A DNA stretch of 64,000 nt, from NCBI RefSeq assembly GCF_024749285.1, contig NZ_CP087196.1, positions 5,146,001 to 5,210,000 of the forward strand. Direction: 5' to 3'. The notes under the pieces are model-generated. The model searched no databases. It was given only the letters and a program-made list of their open reading frames with translations, and was not told where the DNA came from. This DNA is from Pseudomonas sp. B21-015. GTDB taxonomy: Bacteria; Pseudomonadota; Gammaproteobacteria; Pseudomonadales; Pseudomonadaceae. The translations under genes and the position numbers were made by a program. Below, piece by piece: positions 8,784-18,065 of this stretch (position 1 is its first letter; each line of letters starts with the position of its first letter).

Positions 8784-9503
8784 TCAGCGATTGATGTGCA
8801 ACTCCACGCGACGGTTTTGCGCTCGCCCTTCTTCCGTGTCGTTATCGGCCACCGGCTGGCTTTCGCCCCTGCCTTCACTGGTGAGTTTGTTCGGCGCCAG
8901 CCCCTGACTCAACAGGTAGGCTGCGACGCTGCTGGCACGACGTTCCGACAGTTTCTGGTTATAGGCGTCCGAACCCTGGCTGTCGGTATGACCGACGACT
9001 TTGATGCTCACCACATCGGCGCTCTGCAATTTGGCCATCAACGAATCCAGCTGACTGTGCGCTTCGGGCGTCAGGTTGGATTTGTTGTAAGCGAACAACA
9101 CGTTACTGCTCAGGGTGATGACTTCGGATTTCGCGGCTTCAGGTTCAGCAGGTTTCACGCTGGCCGGGTACTGCGGCAACGGACAACCGTGATGTTCGAC
9201 AGGCGTACTGGCGGGCGTATCGGGGCAGCGATCGCGTCGATCGAAGACACCATCATCGTCTTCATCGCCATCCTGGGCATAACAGATCAAACCACCGGTC
9301 AAGATCCCGAGCGCCGCTCCACCTGCCGCCCAACCGCCACTTTCGATCGCGCCCAAACCGCCGCCGACCAGTCCGCCAATGACACTGCAGATTGGCCAGG
9401 TTCGTTGATTCAAGGGGGCGGTGCCATCGCTGTGAGTCGCGCAACCGGAAAGAAGACTGCCAAGTAACATAACCGGCAAGACGGTCCTTGTGAGAACGCT
9501 CAT
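8784..9503 (-). CDS. OmpA-family lipoprotein with a calcium-type TSP3 repeat
   Basis: 239 residues. Lipobox LSGC at about residue 21. A glycine-rich hydrophobic hairpin (GGLVGGGLGAIESGG...) is followed by an Asp-rich DGDEDDDGVFDRRDRCPDTP segment of the thrombospondin type 3 kind, and then an OmpA_C domain with VVGHTDSQGSDAYNQKLSERRA and EGRAQNRRVELHI, carrying the Asp and Arg that bind diaminopimelate. AGGAGC lies 7-8 nt before the ATG. It is a paralogue of the next gene upstream, which has the same domain order. Confidence 0.93.
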   Translation of the reverse strand: MSVLTRTVLPVMLLGSLLSGCATHSDGTAPLNQRTWPICSVIGGLVGGGLGAIESGGWAAGGAALGILTGGLICYAQDGDEDDDGVFDRRDRCPDTPASTPVEHHGCPLPQYPASVKPAEPEAAKSEVITLSSNVLFAYNKSNLTPEAHSQLDSLMAKLQSADVVSIKVVGHTDSQGSDAYNQKLSERRASSVAAYLLSQGLAPNKLTSEGRGESQPVADNDTEEGRAQNRRVELHINR

Positions 9504-9593
9504 TGTGAATGCTCCTGTGTCACCGGCCCATACCGGTCACACAGGAGTAAAGACCCGCATCCGCGACTGCACAAGCCGCGGAGTACAAGGGAC

Positions 9594-10289
9594 TCAGCGG
9601 TTGATTTTGATTTCTGTGCGGCGGTTCTGCGCACGGCCGTCAGCGGTTTTGTTATCGGCCACCGGCTGGCTTTCACCGGCACCGGTCACAGACACGAAGC
9701 TGCTGCGTGGCACGCCTTGGGAAATCAGGTATTCCACCACCGAATGGGCGCGCCTGTCCGACAGTTTCTGGTTGTACTTATCGCTGCCGACGCTGTCGGT
9801 ATGACCGGTGACGGTCAGTCGGGAACCGGAGGATTCCTGTTTCAGGCGCGTGGCAACGGTGTTGAGTACCTCTTTATCGGAAGGGGTGAGCTTGGCCGAA
9901 TCGAACTGGAAGTGAACATCACGGATAACGATGACTTCTTCCTTGACCACCGCATTCTCTTCGACCACCGGCACAGGCGCCGGTGGAGGGCAGCCGTCGG
10001 CATCGACCCGCACGCCTTTAGGTGTGTGCGGGCACTTGTCGCGGCTGTCCGGCACGCCATCGCCGTCCTCGTCGCCATCGCCGTGCACCCAGCACCAGGC
10101 CGCTGTCGTGCCGCCGACCAGCAGCGCGCCATAGCCCGCCCATGCCGCGCTCTCTGTCGCGCCGAGCCCTGCACCGACGACACCACCGACCGCCGCACAG
10201 GTCGGCCAGTCAGTTTTCTGCAAACCTGCGCAACCAGTCAACACACTGGTTAGCAGAACCAAGGGTAATGCTGTCCGAATTATGCTCAT
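9594..10289 (-). CDS. OmpA-family lipoprotein with TSP3 repeat (tandem paralogue)
   Basis: 231 residues with lipobox LTGC, the same Gly-rich hydrophobic hairpin, DGDEDGDGVPDSRDKCPHTP calcium-type repeat and OmpA_C domain (VTGHTDSVGSDKYNQKLSDRRA, DGRAQNRRTEIKI) as the adjacent gene at 8784-9503. The shared architecture points to tandem duplication. AGGAGAAG is 7-8 nt before the ATG. The 90-nt gap between the two genes holds no obvious terminator, so they may be co-transcribed. Predicted role is outer-membrane/peptidoglycan tethering. Confidence 0.93.
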   Translation of the reverse strand: MSIIRTALPLVLLTSVLTGCAGLQKTDWPTCAAVGGVVGAGLGATESAAWAGYGALLVGGTTAAWCWVHGDGDEDGDGVPDSRDKCPHTPKGVRVDADGCPPPAPVPVVEENAVVKEEVIVIRDVHFQFDSAKLTPSDKEVLNTVATRLKQESSGSRLTVTGHTDSVGSDKYNQKLSDRRAHSVVEYLISQGVPRSSFVSVTGAGESQPVADNKTADGRAQNRRTEIKINR

Positions 10290-10467
10290 CTAGTTCTTCT
10301 CCTGAGGGATCGGCTTAAAGCCGATTCAGGAAGTAAAGACCCGAGCTTTAATCTCCGCCAGCAATAGGCCATTGCTGTTTTGCCCTATGTTCACGGAAGA
10401 TCGCCGCTTTTTGCTTAAACCGCCCGACAAGACAAGCTAGTCTTGGCGTTCTGATTGAGGATCTTCG

Positions 10468-10965
10468 ATGATTGCAGGTATTTCTTCGCGCACGCCCCAA
10501 CAGGCGTTGGCCGCATTGCTTGATCGTTACGCCCCGGCGCGTCTGCTGCTGATGGGCGCCAGCGAATTCCCCGCGCTCGCGGCGTTCCAGCTCGCGCACC
10601 CGCAGAGCATCGTCGCCTTTGCCGCGCCCGGGCCATTGCCGGCCGAACTGGCGGCGCAACGGTATGATCTGGCGCTGGTGGTCGATTGCCTCGAACACTT
10701 GCCCAAGCGCGACGGCCTGAATCTGCTCGGCGGAATACGCAACCTCAATGCCAGCCGCATTGCAGTGCTGGCCGACTTGCCGGCCAGCGGCTGGCAGGAG
10801 ACGGATTTTTTCTCCCTGGCCCTGCAAGCCAGCGAACGCTTCCAGCGCGACGATCAAGTGTTGACGTTGTTTACCTACGATCTGCTTGACTACAAACAGG
10901 TGCCCGACTGGCTCAACTCACGCTTCTGGGCCAATCCGGAAAACTTCGGGAAATATTGGTGGTAA
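10468..10965 (+). CDS. DUF6231-like protein, methyltransferase-like fold
   Basis: 165 residues, conserved in Pseudomonas. The [41 protein letters not shown] and IAVLADLP segments resemble a class I methyltransferase Rossmann core without a clear SAM-binding glycine motif, so activity is doubtful. TGAGGA lies 6 nt before the ATG. The next gene begins 4 nt after its stop, forming a two-gene unit. Function unknown. Confidence 0.82.
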   Translation: MIAGISSRTPQQALAALLDRYAPARLLLMGASEFPALAAFQLAHPQSIVAFAAPGPLPAELAAQRYDLALVVDCLEHLPKRDGLNLLGGIRNLNASRIAVLADLPASGWQETDFFSLALQASERFQRDDQVLTLFTYDLLDYKQVPDWLNSRFWANPENFGKYWW

Positions 10966-10969
10966 CGCA

Positions 10970-11446
10970 ATGAGTACATCCATTTGCCCTTGCGGCAGCG
11001 GCACGCTGCTCGATGCCTGCTGCGGTCATTACCACGCCGGCCATCCGGCCCCTAGCGCCGAAGTCTTGATGCGTTCGCGCTACAGCGCCTATGTGCTGGG
11101 GCTGGTCGACTATCTGGTGGCGACCACCCTGCCCGCGCAACAGACCGGCCTGGATCGCCAGTCGATCAGCGACTGGAGCGCCCAAAGCACCTGGCTGGGC
11201 CTGGAAGTGGAGAGCGCCGAAGTCTTCGGCGGTCAGCCGGAGCACGCCTTCGTCACCTTTACCGCTCGCTGGCACGACAACAGCGGCGAACACAGCCACC
11301 GCGAACGTTCGTCATTTGTACAGAACGCCGGCCGCTGGTACTTCATCGACCCTACCGTGCCACTCAAGGCCGGGCGCAACGATGCGTGCCCTTGCGCCAG
11401 CGGGCAGAAGTTCAAGAAGTGTTGTGCGAGTTATTTCAGCGCTTGA
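10970..11446 (+). CDS. YchJ-family protein with two SEC-C zinc motifs
   Basis: 158 residues. A Cys-rich SEC-C motif sits at each end: [14 protein letters not shown] at the N-terminus and [13 protein letters not shown] at the C-terminus, around a YchJ NTF2-like middle domain ([36 protein letters not shown]...[13 protein letters not shown]). SEC-C motifs chelate zinc and in SecA contact SecB or ribosomes; the role of YchJ is not established. The ATG at 10970 follows the stop of the previous gene by 4 nt. Confidence 0.93.
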   Translation: MSTSICPCGSGTLLDACCGHYHAGHPAPSAEVLMRSRYSAYVLGLVDYLVATTLPAQQTGLDRQSISDWSAQSTWLGLEVESAEVFGGQPEHAFVTFTARWHDNSGEHSHRERSSFVQNAGRWYFIDPTVPLKAGRNDACPCASGQKFKKCCASYFSA

Positions 11447-11454
11447 GGTGATCC

Positions 11455-11600
11455 CTGTAGCAGCTGTCGAGCCTGTGAGGCTGCGTTCGGCTGCGCAGCA
11501 GTCGTGAAACCGGGCGGCGCGGTGTTTAAGATAGACCGAGGCGCCAGGGTTGGCGACTGCTTCGCAGCCGAACGCAGGCTTCGCCAGCTGCTACAAAGGG
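11455..11600. repeat. REP-like inverted repeat pair
   Basis: TGTAGCAGCTGTCGAGCCTGTGAGGCTGCGTTCGGCTGCGCAG at the left faces CTTCGCAGCCGAACGCAGGCTTCGCCAGCTGCTACA at the right. This is a second REP family, different from the TGTGGGAGC type. It occupies the 165-nt gap between the YchJ and LEA2 genes. Confidence 0.75.
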
Positions 11601-11612
11601 AGAAACACGACC

Positions 11613-12098
11613 ATGACCACCCGACGACTCGCGCTCTATCTGTTCACCTTGCTGCTGTTTTCAGGACTCGGCGGCTGCGCCTCATGGTTCAGTGACGACC
11701 TGCCGGATCCGCAGGTCCATCTGGTCAAGGTCGAGGTGGTCCGGGCCAGGCTGCTGGAGCAGAAATTCCTGCTGCATTTTCGCGTCGACAATCCCAATGA
11801 CCAAGATCTGACGGTGCGCGCCCTGGAATATCGCATTCACCTGGGGGACATCCTGCTGACCGAAGGCGAGCACGAACACTGGTTCACCGTAGGCCCCAAG
11901 CGCAGCGCCTATTTCAAAGTACCGATCCGCACCAACCTGTGGCCCAAAGTCCGGGACCTGGTGAAACTGCTGAAAAAACCCGATCAACCGATTCCCTATC
12001 GTCTGGAAGGCACACTTGAAACCGGTATATTCATCGCGCACTACGTGCACCTGGCGCGCAATGGCGTGATAATCGCCGCCGATTTAATTCCGGAGTGA
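11613..12098 (+). CDS. LEA2 (water-stress/hypersensitive-response domain) lipoprotein
   Basis: 161 residues from the ATG at 11613, chosen because AAGGGAGA is upstream and the protein then begins with a signal peptide ([16 protein letters not shown]) and lipobox GGC. The remainder is a LEA type 2 beta-sandwich: [34 protein letters not shown] is the diagnostic segment. Bacterial LEA2 lipoproteins are periplasmic or outer-membrane proteins of uncertain function. Its TGA overlaps a possible GTG start of the following SEC-C gene. Confidence 0.88.
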   Translation: MTTRRLALYLFTLLLFSGLGGCASWFSDDLPDPQVHLVKVEVVRARLLEQKFLLHFRVDNPNDQDLTVRALEYRIHLGDILLTEGEHEHWFTVGPKRSAYFKVPIRTNLWPKVRDLVKLLKKPDQPIPYRLEGTLETGIFIAHYVHLARNGVIIAADLIPE

Positions 12099-12103
12099 CC
12101 CCG

Positions 12104-12313
12104 ATGACCCAGCAACCCCATGTCCATGGCCCTGACTGCAACCACGATCATGACCATCACGACCACCATGATCACGACCATGGCCATGTCCACGGCCCGA
12201 ACTGCGGCCACGCCCACCAGGAGCCGGTGCGCAACGCCCTGAAGGATGTCGGCCGCAACGACCCTTGCCCCTGCGGCAACGGCAAGAAATTCAAGAAGTG
12301 CCACGGCGCTTGA
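12104..12313 (+). CDS. Small His-rich SEC-C motif protein
   Basis: 69 residues from the ATG at 12104; CCGGAG lies 8 nt upstream. A GTG at 12095, which overlaps the stop of the LEA2 gene, is a possible alternative. The first half has about 15 histidines alternating with Asp ([18 protein letters not shown]), and the second half is a SEC-C zinc motif, [17 protein letters not shown]. Both halves suggest zinc or other divalent-metal binding, as in small metal-storage or metallochaperone proteins, but this is inference. It is probably co-transcribed with the LEA2 lipoprotein. Confidence 0.88.
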   Translation: MTQQPHVHGPDCNHDHDHHDHHDHDHGHVHGPNCGHAHQEPVRNALKDVGRNDPCPCGNGKKFKKCHGA

Positions 12314-12344
12314 TGCTTCGGGCGGATAATTTTTTCGCCTGTTG

Positions 12345-12440
12345 AATCGCCTTCGCGAGCTTGCTCGCGAAGACGGCGGCACACTCACTATCAATTTGGC
12401 CGTTAAAACGCTATCGCGAGCAGGCTCGCTCCCACAGGTT
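12345..12440. repeat. REP elements
   Basis: CCTTCGCGAGCTTGCTCGCGAAGACGGCGG is followed about 35 nt later by GCTATCGCGAGCAGGCTCGCTCCCACAGG in the opposite sense, between the convergent SEC-C and isochorismatase genes. Confidence 0.82.
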
Positions 12441-12441
12441 T

Positions 12442-13014
12442 TCAGCCAGCCATTAATATTTCTGCTGTGCCCACGACCGTCGCATATTCGCCATGCAAAT
12501 TACCCAGCGACATCGCATGTACCTCCTCGGCTGAGTGGTCGTTGCCGAAAAAATCCGCCTTGTCGAAGGTAAAGCACGCATCCTCCGCAACCCACGCTTC
12601 AAACCCCAGATTCCCGGCCGTTCGCGCCGTGGACTCCACCGAGTTGTGGGTCGCCACACCAACGATGATCAACTGATCGATCCCCGCCTCGCGCAAACGC
12701 GCCTCCAACCCCGTCGAACAAAACGCATCCGGCACTTGCTTCTGTATCAGCCACTCACCGACCGATGGCTGAAATCGCTGCTGAAACTCCACCCCCGATT
12801 GCTGCGGCCAGAACACCGAATCCGCTGAACGGGACAGGTGTTGCACATGAATCACCGGCCGCCCGGTTCGACGCCAATGCCCCAGCAATTCCAGAATGCG
12901 CTCTTCGGCCTGTGGGTTGTTTCGACGACCCAACCTGGGGTGCAGGATGCCTTTTTGTTGATCGATGATGATCAGCGCCGCGTTCGTCTTGAGCTCCATG
13001 CCGACTTTTCTCAT
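12442..13014 (-). CDS. Isochorismatase-like hydrolase with Ser in place of the nucleophile Cys
   Basis: About 190 residues; starting at the internal ATG at 12999 (MELKTNAALIIID) would give 185. The fold is recognised from ALIIIDQQKGILHP (catalytic Asp), a Lys in the middle (LIQKQVPDAF), and the VGVATHNSVESTARTAGNLGF loop with its cis-peptide. In catalytic members this loop holds a Cys at the position that is Ser here, as in the non-nucleophilic isochorismatase branch. Substrate cannot be inferred. It is convergent with the SEC-C gene and stands next to a GST pseudogene. Confidence 0.88.
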   Translation of the reverse strand: MRKVGMELKTNAALIIIDQQKGILHPRLGRRNNPQAEERILELLGHWRRTGRPVIHVQHLSRSADSVFWPQQSGVEFQQRFQPSVGEWLIQKQVPDAFCSTGLEARLREAGIDQLIIVGVATHNSVESTARTAGNLGFEAWVAEDACFTFDKADFFGNDHSAEEVHAMSLGNLHGEYATVVGTAEILMAG

Positions 13015-13141
13015 GCAAGGTCATTGAGTTTTCCGCACTTCAGCATCACTTCCTGCTACTGGCAAGCCATCAAACGCAAACAGGACGACCTGATGCTCGC
13101 GGTCGCTGCCCGTACCTGACTATGTCTCTTGATTTGGAACC

Positions 13142-13487
13142 ATCGTCGATCACGAGCCGGCCGATGACGGAGCTCCGTTGTCGCTGTTCGAGTCGGGGGC
13201 GATTCTTTTGTACCTGGCGGAGAAAACCGGCAAGTTCTTGCCCAAGGACCTGCGCGGGCACCAGCAGGCGCTGCAATGGCTGTTCTGGCAGATGGGCGGC
13301 CTGGGGCCGATGGCCGGGCAGAATTGCCGACATGGCGATCTACCCGTGGATCGTTTCCCACAAATGGCAGAGCCAGAACCTGGAAGACTTCCCTAACGTG
13401 CTGCGCTGGTTCAACCACATCCAGAACCGCCCGGCGACGGTGAAGGCGTATGCGCTGGTGGACAAGGTCAATCCACCTAAATCCTGA
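13142..13487 (+). pseudogene. Glutathione S-transferase (YghU-like) remnant
   Basis: One frame reads [37 protein letters not shown]...[10 protein letters not shown], the thioredoxin-fold half of a YghU-like GST; at about 13,320 the similarity jumps to another frame reading [43 protein letters not shown], the end of the helical half. Roughly 50 residues between the two parts are missing, and the N-terminal ~50 residues (with the glutathione-activating residue) are absent too. The junction CAGAATTGCC could be a short-repeat deletion point. From memory, a GST gene also neighbours quiP in P. aeruginosa, so this is probably the decayed orthologue. Confidence 0.85.
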
Positions 13488-13518
13488 GGCAAACACAAAC
13501 CCTGTGGTTAGGAGGCTG

Positions 13519-13550
13519 TTGTGGCGAGGGGGCTTGCCCCCTCGCCACGG
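13519..13550. repeat. REP-like hairpin
   Basis: GTGGCGAGGGGGC-TTG-CCCCCTCGCCAC, a near-perfect palindrome between the GST remnant and the acylase gene; it has no U-run in either direction, so a REP unit is likelier than a terminator. Confidence 0.7.
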
Positions 13551-13683
13551 GTAACGCATCGTCCAGAAGTTTGTGGTTTATCAGACATTTCCTGAAATAA
13601 CCCTACACCCCGCTTGCGCGGCCTCCTCCTGCTCACTAACGTAGCGCCTTTATTGCGCCTCTACCCCCCGCAGGAGCTTTGCC

Positions 13684-16134
13684 ATGGCCTCGCCAGCCCT
13701 TACACATTTTCTTCCCCGGTTCGGCGTTGCCGCAGCAGTGGCCGGTGTTTTGAGCCTGACCGGTTGTCAGACCTGGAACACTCAGGACACCCTCCCGCCC
13801 ACCTCCGGCGTGCAACCGCTCAAGGGTCTGGCGCAGAACGTTTCGGTTCGTCGCAATGCCATGGGCATGCCGCTGATCGAGAGCAACAGCTTCCACGATG
13901 CGCTGTTCACCCTCGGCTACGTGCACGCCAGCGACCGCATCAGCCAGATGGTCACTCTGCGCCTGTTGGCCCAGGGCCGTTTGGCGGAGATGTCCGGTTC
14001 GGACCTGCTCGACGCCGACCGCTACATGCGCGCGGTCAATCTGAAGAAAAGCGCGGACGAGCTGTACAAGGCCTCTTCGCCGCGTCTCAAGCGGTTCTTC
14101 GAAGTCTATTCCCGCGGGGTCAACGCCTACCTGTTCCGCTACCGCGACAAATTGCCTGCGGACCTCGCGGCCACCGGCTACAAGCCTGAATACTGGAAAC
14201 CGGAAGATTCGGCGCTGATGTTCTGCCTGCTGAACTTCAGCCAATCGGCGAACCTGCCGGAAGAGATTTCCTCATTGATGCTGGCCCAGACCGTCAGCAC
14301 CGACAAACTGGCGTGGCTGACGCCGTCTGCGCCCGACGAAAAACTGCCGGTGGCTGAAGCCGAAAAACTTCAGGGCATCAAACTCAACGGGCAAATCCCG
14401 GGGCTGAGCGAAATAGGCAAAGCCACCGGCCAACTGTCGGATCTGAATCTGCTGGGCGCCACGTCTTCGAACAACTGGGCGATCGCCCCGCAACGCAGCC
14501 GCAGCGGCAAAAGCCTGCTGGCCAGCGACAGCCACGGGCCGCTGGGCGTGCCGTCGTTGCTCAGTTACGTGCAGATTCGCGCGCCGAAATACCAGGCCTC
14601 CGGCGTGACCATTGCCGGGTTACCGATGGTGCTCGGTGGTTTCAACGGCAAAGTGGCGTGGAGCATGACCACCGTCATGGGCGACAACCAGGACCTGTTC
14701 CTGGAAAAAATCAAACGCCAGGGCAACGGCCTTTCCTACGAAGTGGGCGGCAAATGGCAGCCGGCGATCGTGCGCAACGAAACTTATTTCGTCAAAGGCC
14801 AGCGGCCGATTCGCGAAGCGGTGTACGAAACCCGCCACGGGCCGCTGCTCAACAGCGCACAAGGCACCGCGCTGGCGAATGGTTACGGTCTGGCCTTGCA
14901 GATGCCGGACTTCACCGACGACAAAAGCCTGGACGCCTTTTTCGACCTGTCCCGAGCACAGAGCGCCGAGAAAGCGTCGGACGCCAGCCGTGAGATCCGT
15001 GCCATTGCCCTGAATCTGGTGTTTGCCGATGCCAGCAATATCGGCTGGCAAGTCACCGGTCGCTACCCGAACCGTCGCGAAGGCGAAGGCTTGCTGCCGT
15101 CGCCAGGCTGGGAAGGTCGCTACGACTGGGACGGTTACGCCGACCCGATGCTCCACCCGTATGACCAGGACCCGGCTCAGGGCTGGCTCGGCACCGCCAA
15201 CCAGCGGGTCATTCCCCATGGTTACGGCATGCAGCTGTCCAATTCCTGGTCCGCCCCGGAGCGCGGCGAACGCATGGCCGAACTGGCGGGCGTGGGCAAA
15301 CACGACACTCGCAGCCTGATCGCCATGCAATACGACCAAACCACCACCTTCGCCGCCAAACTGAAGAAAATGTTTGAAGCGCCGGGCATGGCTCAGCCAC
15401 TCAAGCAGGCCATCGAAGCGTTGCCGGTTGCGGACCGCGGCAAGGCTCGCGAGACGTACACACGCTTGATGGCCTTCGACGGCAAACTGAGCCCGACCTC
15501 CGCCGACGCGGCGATTTACGAGCTGTTCCTGCAGGAAAGCACGAAACAGATTTTCCTCGACGAACTGGGCCCGGAAAGCAGCCCGGCGTGGAAAGCCTTT
15601 ATCGTCAACGGCAAGTTGTCCTACGCAGCTCAGGCCGATCACCTGCTGGGCCGTGAGGACAGTCCGTTCTGGGATGACGTGCGCACTGCACAGAAAGAAG
15701 ACAAACCGGCGATTCTCGCCCGTAGCCTGGCCTCGGCGATCAGCGCGGGTGACAGCCAGTTGGGCGGCGACCACAAAGCCTGGCAGTGGGGCAAACTGCA
15801 CCGCTACGAGTGGAAGAACGCCAGAGGCCAGACCGTGCGCGGTCCGCTGGCGGCCGGCGGCGACCACACCACGCTCAATACTGCCGCGTTCACCTGGGGA
15901 CAGGACTTCAACACCACGCTGGCGCCCGCCATGCGCTTTATCGTCGACTTCGGCCAGACAGAACCGCTGATGGGCCAGAACGGTACCGGCCAATCCGGCA
16001 ACCCCGCCAGCCCGCACTATCTCGACAGCGTCGATCCATGGCTAAAGGGGCAATACATGAGCCTGCCGATGCAGCCGCAGAACTTTGACAAGGTGTATGG
16101 CAAAACGCGGTTGACGTTGACGCCCGGCAAGTAA
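13684..16134 (+). CDS. quiP: Penicillin acylase family protein, QuiP-like acyl-homoserine lactone acylase
   Basis: 816 residues. N-terminal nucleophile hydrolase made as a precursor: signal sequence with LTGC lipobox, alpha chain, then the autoprocessing site GATS-SNNW (about residue 262) whose Ser becomes the beta-chain nucleophile. Downstream are [35 protein letters not shown] and the Asn of [11 protein letters not shown] that typify this family. In P. aeruginosa QuiP removes acyl chains from long-chain homoserine lactones; assignment here rests on family, length and recalled synteny (GST, YchJ, DinG, OmpA neighbours), so substrate is inferred. CAGGAG is 8 nt before the ATG. The lipobox is unusual, since a typical periplasmic acylase has a cleavable signal. 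Confidence 0.85.
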   Translation: MASPALTHFLPRFGVAAAVAGVLSLTGCQTWNTQDTLPPTSGVQPLKGLAQNVSVRRNAMGMPLIESNSFHDALFTLGYVHASDRISQMVTLRLLAQGRLAEMSGSDLLDADRYMRAVNLKKSADELYKASSPRLKRFFEVYSRGVNAYLFRYRDKLPADLAATGYKPEYWKPEDSALMFCLLNFSQSANLPEEISSLMLAQTVSTDKLAWLTPSAPDEKLPVAEAEKLQGIKLNGQIPGLSEIGKATGQLSDLNLLGATSSNNWAIAPQRSRSGKSLLASDSHGPLGVPSLLSYVQIRAPKYQASGVTIAGLPMVLGGFNGKVAWSMTTVMGDNQDLFLEKIKRQGNGLSYEVGGKWQPAIVRNETYFVKGQRPIREAVYETRHGPLLNSAQGTALANGYGLALQMPDFTDDKSLDAFFDLSRAQSAEKASDASREIRAIALNLVFADASNIGWQVTGRYPNRREGEGLLPSPGWEGRYDWDGYADPMLHPYDQDPAQGWLGTANQRVIPHGYGMQLSNSWSAPERGERMAELAGVGKHDTRSLIAMQYDQTTTFAAKLKKMFEAPGMAQPLKQAIEALPVADRGKARETYTRLMAFDGKLSPTSADAAIYELFLQESTKQIFLDELGPESSPAWKAFIVNGKLSYAAQADHLLGREDSPFWDDVRTAQKEDKPAILARSLASAISAGDSQLGGDHKAWQWGKLHRYEWKNARGQTVRGPLAAGGDHTTLNTAAFTWGQDFNTTLAPAMRFIVDFGQTEPLMGQNGTGQSGNPASPHYLDSVDPWLKGQYMSLPMQPQNFDKVYGKTRLTLTPGK

Positions 16135-16135
16135 C

Positions 16136-16497
16136 CCCACTCCCACATTTGGCGCCTGGCACCGTCAACTGTGGGCTTGCTCGCGAAGAGGGAGTGTCAG
16201 TCGACATCAATGTTGCCTGGCACACCGCCTTCGCGAGCAAGCCCGCTCCCACAGGTTCTGCACCTTGACTGGCTGATCAGAGCTAGCCCCCTGGCCCACA
16301 CAGCGCACCATCCAGACGCAAAGATCTGGCGGCGCCCGTTTTCGTGCACAAATCCCGCATTGCCACTTCTTGTACTACCTTTTAAACGCTTGTTCGGGAC
16401 TCTGGTTCGGAAATTGCTACTTTTAATAGGTCTTACGCTTTTCAGTAACAGTACTTCTGCGCCACAAGCGCTCATATTGGTTCTTAGGGATTGAATA
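16136..16497. repeat. REP doublet and upstream region of the amino-acid importer operon
   Basis: 362 nt without a gene. A REP pair occupies about 16,136-16,260 (CCCACATTTGGCG..GTGGGCTTGCTCGCGAAGAGG facing CCTTCGCGAGCAAGCCCGCTCCCACAGG). The rest is the presumed promoter and leader of the ABC operon, A/T-rich near 16,410-16,480; no unambiguous -35/-10 pair was assigned. Confidence 0.7.
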
Positions 16498-17280
16498 ATG
16501 AAAAAAGCATTGCTGACCCTTTCTGCACTGGCGTTGTGCATGGCTGCCGGCTCCGCGCTGGCCAAGGAATACAAAGAATTGCGTTTTGGCGTTGACCCTT
16601 CCTACGCGCCGTTCGAGTCCAAAGCAGCCGATGGCAGCCTGGTAGGCTTCGACATCGACCTGGGCAATGCGATCTGCGCCGAGCTGAAGGTCAAGTGCAA
16701 GTGGGTCGAAAGCGATTTCGACGGCATGATTCCGGGCCTCAAGGCCAATAAATTCGACGGTGTGATCTCTTCGATGACCGTCACCCCCGCCCGCGAAAAA
16801 GTCATCGACTTCTCCAGCGAGCTGTTCTCCGGCCCAACCGCTTACGTGTTCAAGAAAGGTTCCGGCCTGACCGAAGACGTCGCCTCGCTGAAGGGTAAAA
16901 CCGTAGGCTACGAGCAAGGCACCATCCAGGAAGCGTACGCCAAAGCCGTTCTGGACAAGGCTGGCGTGAAAACCCAGGCCTATCAGAACCAGGATCAGGT
17001 GTATTCCGACCTGACTTCCGGTCGCCTCGATGCGGCGATCCAGGACATGCTGCAGGCCGAACTGGGCTTCTTGAAGTCGCCAAAAGGCACCGATTACGAA
17101 ATCAGCAAGCCGGTGGACAGCGAATTGCTGCCAGCCAAAACAGCGATCGGTATCTCTAAAGGTAACAAAGACCTCAAGGCACTTTTGGATAAAGGTATCA
17201 AAGCGTTACACGACGATGGCACCTACGCCACCATTCAGAAGAAACACTTTGGCGATCTGAATCTGTACAGCGGCAAGTAA
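16498..17280 (+). CDS. Periplasmic basic amino-acid binding protein (ABC importer)
   Basis: 260 residues, standard for the lysine/arginine/ornithine/histidine SBP_bac_3 family. The signal peptide ends at SALA-KE. Ligand-pocket motifs are visible: FGVDPSYAPFESKAADGSLVGFDIDLG, the SSMTVTPAREKVIDF segment with the carboxylate-binding Arg, and DAAIQDMLQAELGF. It is the first gene of a five-gene operon, followed by a hairpin with a U-run that probably reduces read-through so the binding protein exceeds the membrane parts. It resembles AotJ/HisJ; the exact ligand among basic amino acids is inferred. Confidence 0.93.
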   Translation: MKKALLTLSALALCMAAGSALAKEYKELRFGVDPSYAPFESKAADGSLVGFDIDLGNAICAELKVKCKWVESDFDGMIPGLKANKFDGVISSMTVTPAREKVIDFSSELFSGPTAYVFKKGSGLTEDVASLKGKTVGYEQGTIQEAYAKAVLDKAGVKTQAYQNQDQVYSDLTSGRLDAAIQDMLQAELGFLKSPKGTDYEISKPVDSELLPAKTAIGISKGNKDLKALLDKGIKALHDDGTYATIQKKHFGDLNLYSGK

Positions 17281-17283
17281 TGC

Positions 17284-17315
17284 CCGGCGCCCATCTCACG
17301 ATGGGCGCTTTTTTT
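17284..17315 (+). terminator. Attenuating hairpin between binding protein and permease genes
   Basis: GGCGCCCATC-TCAC-GATGGGCGCTTTTTTT: a 9-10 bp stem with a tetraloop and seven T, directly after the binding-protein stop and 22 nt before the next ATG. Confidence 0.85.
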
Positions 17316-17336
17316 ATCCGATCAGGTTGCTGATTT

Positions 17337-18065
17337 ATGTTCGAAACCCTATTACAAAATCTGGGGCTCTCCGCCTTCAGCCTCAAGGGCTTCGGTCCTT
17401 TGTTGATGGAAGGCACCTGGATGACCATCAAATTATCGGTGTTGTCGCTCTTGGTAGCCGTCTTGCTCGGCTTGCTGGGCGCCAGTGCCAAACTGTCCAA
17501 AGTCAAACTGGTGCGCGTGCCGGCGCAGGTCTATACCACGCTGATTCGCGGCGTGCCGGATCTGGTGCTGATGCTGTTGATTTTCTACAGCCTGCAAACC
17601 TGGCTGACGTCGCTCACCGACTTCATGGAATGGGAATACATCGAGATCAACCCGTTCAGCGCCGGGGTCATTACCCTGGGCTTTATCTATGGCGCGTACT
17701 TCACCGAAACCTTTCGCGGGGCGATCCTTGCGGTGCCACGGGGTCAGGTCGAAGCCGCAACCGCTTATGGCCTCAAGCGTGGCCAGCGCTTCTGGATCGT
17801 GGTGTTCCCGCAAATGATGCGTTTTGCCCTGCCGGGTATCGGCAATAACTGGATGGTGATGCTCAAGGCCACTGCGCTGGTGTCGATCATCGGCCTCGCC
17901 GACCTGGTCAAAGCTGCTCAGGACGCCGGCAAAAGCACCTATCAACTGTTCTACTTCCTGGTGTTGGCCGCGGTGATTTACCTGCTGATCACCAGCGCCT
18001 CCAATTTCGTCCTGCGCAAACTTGAACGCCGCTACGCCGCCGGCTCCCGGGAGGCCGTACGATGA
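17337..18065 (+). CDS. ABC transporter permease, HisQ/AotQ type
   Basis: 242 residues with five membrane helices and the EAA loop (PRGQVEAATAYGLKRGQRFWIVVFPQMMRFALPGIGNNW), which docks to the ATPase. The upstream TRGVPDLVLMLLIFY segment is conserved in amino-acid permeases. Its end overlaps the next permease gene by 4 nt (ATGA). It forms a heterodimer with the HisM-type partner. Confidence 0.95.
   Translation: MFETLLQNLGLSAFSLKGFGPLLMEGTWMTIKLSVLSLLVAVLLGLLGASAKLSKVKLVRVPAQVYTTLIRGVPDLVLMLLIFYSLQTWLTSLTDFMEWEYIEINPFSAGVITLGFIYGAYFTETFRGAILAVPRGQVEAATAYGLKRGQRFWIVVFPQMMRFALPGIGNNWMVMLKATALVSIIGLADLVKAAQDAGKSTYQLFYFLVLAAVIYLLITSASNFVLRKLERRYAAGSREAVR

Noticed and set aside
12442..13014. Nicotinamidase or active cysteine hydrolase
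   Set aside because: The nucleophile Cys position is Ser, and the metal-binding triad of nicotinamidases is not apparent.
14620..16017. 465-residue minus-strand frame opposite the acylase
   Set aside because: Shadow frame; the plus strand encodes the complete Ntn-hydrolase.
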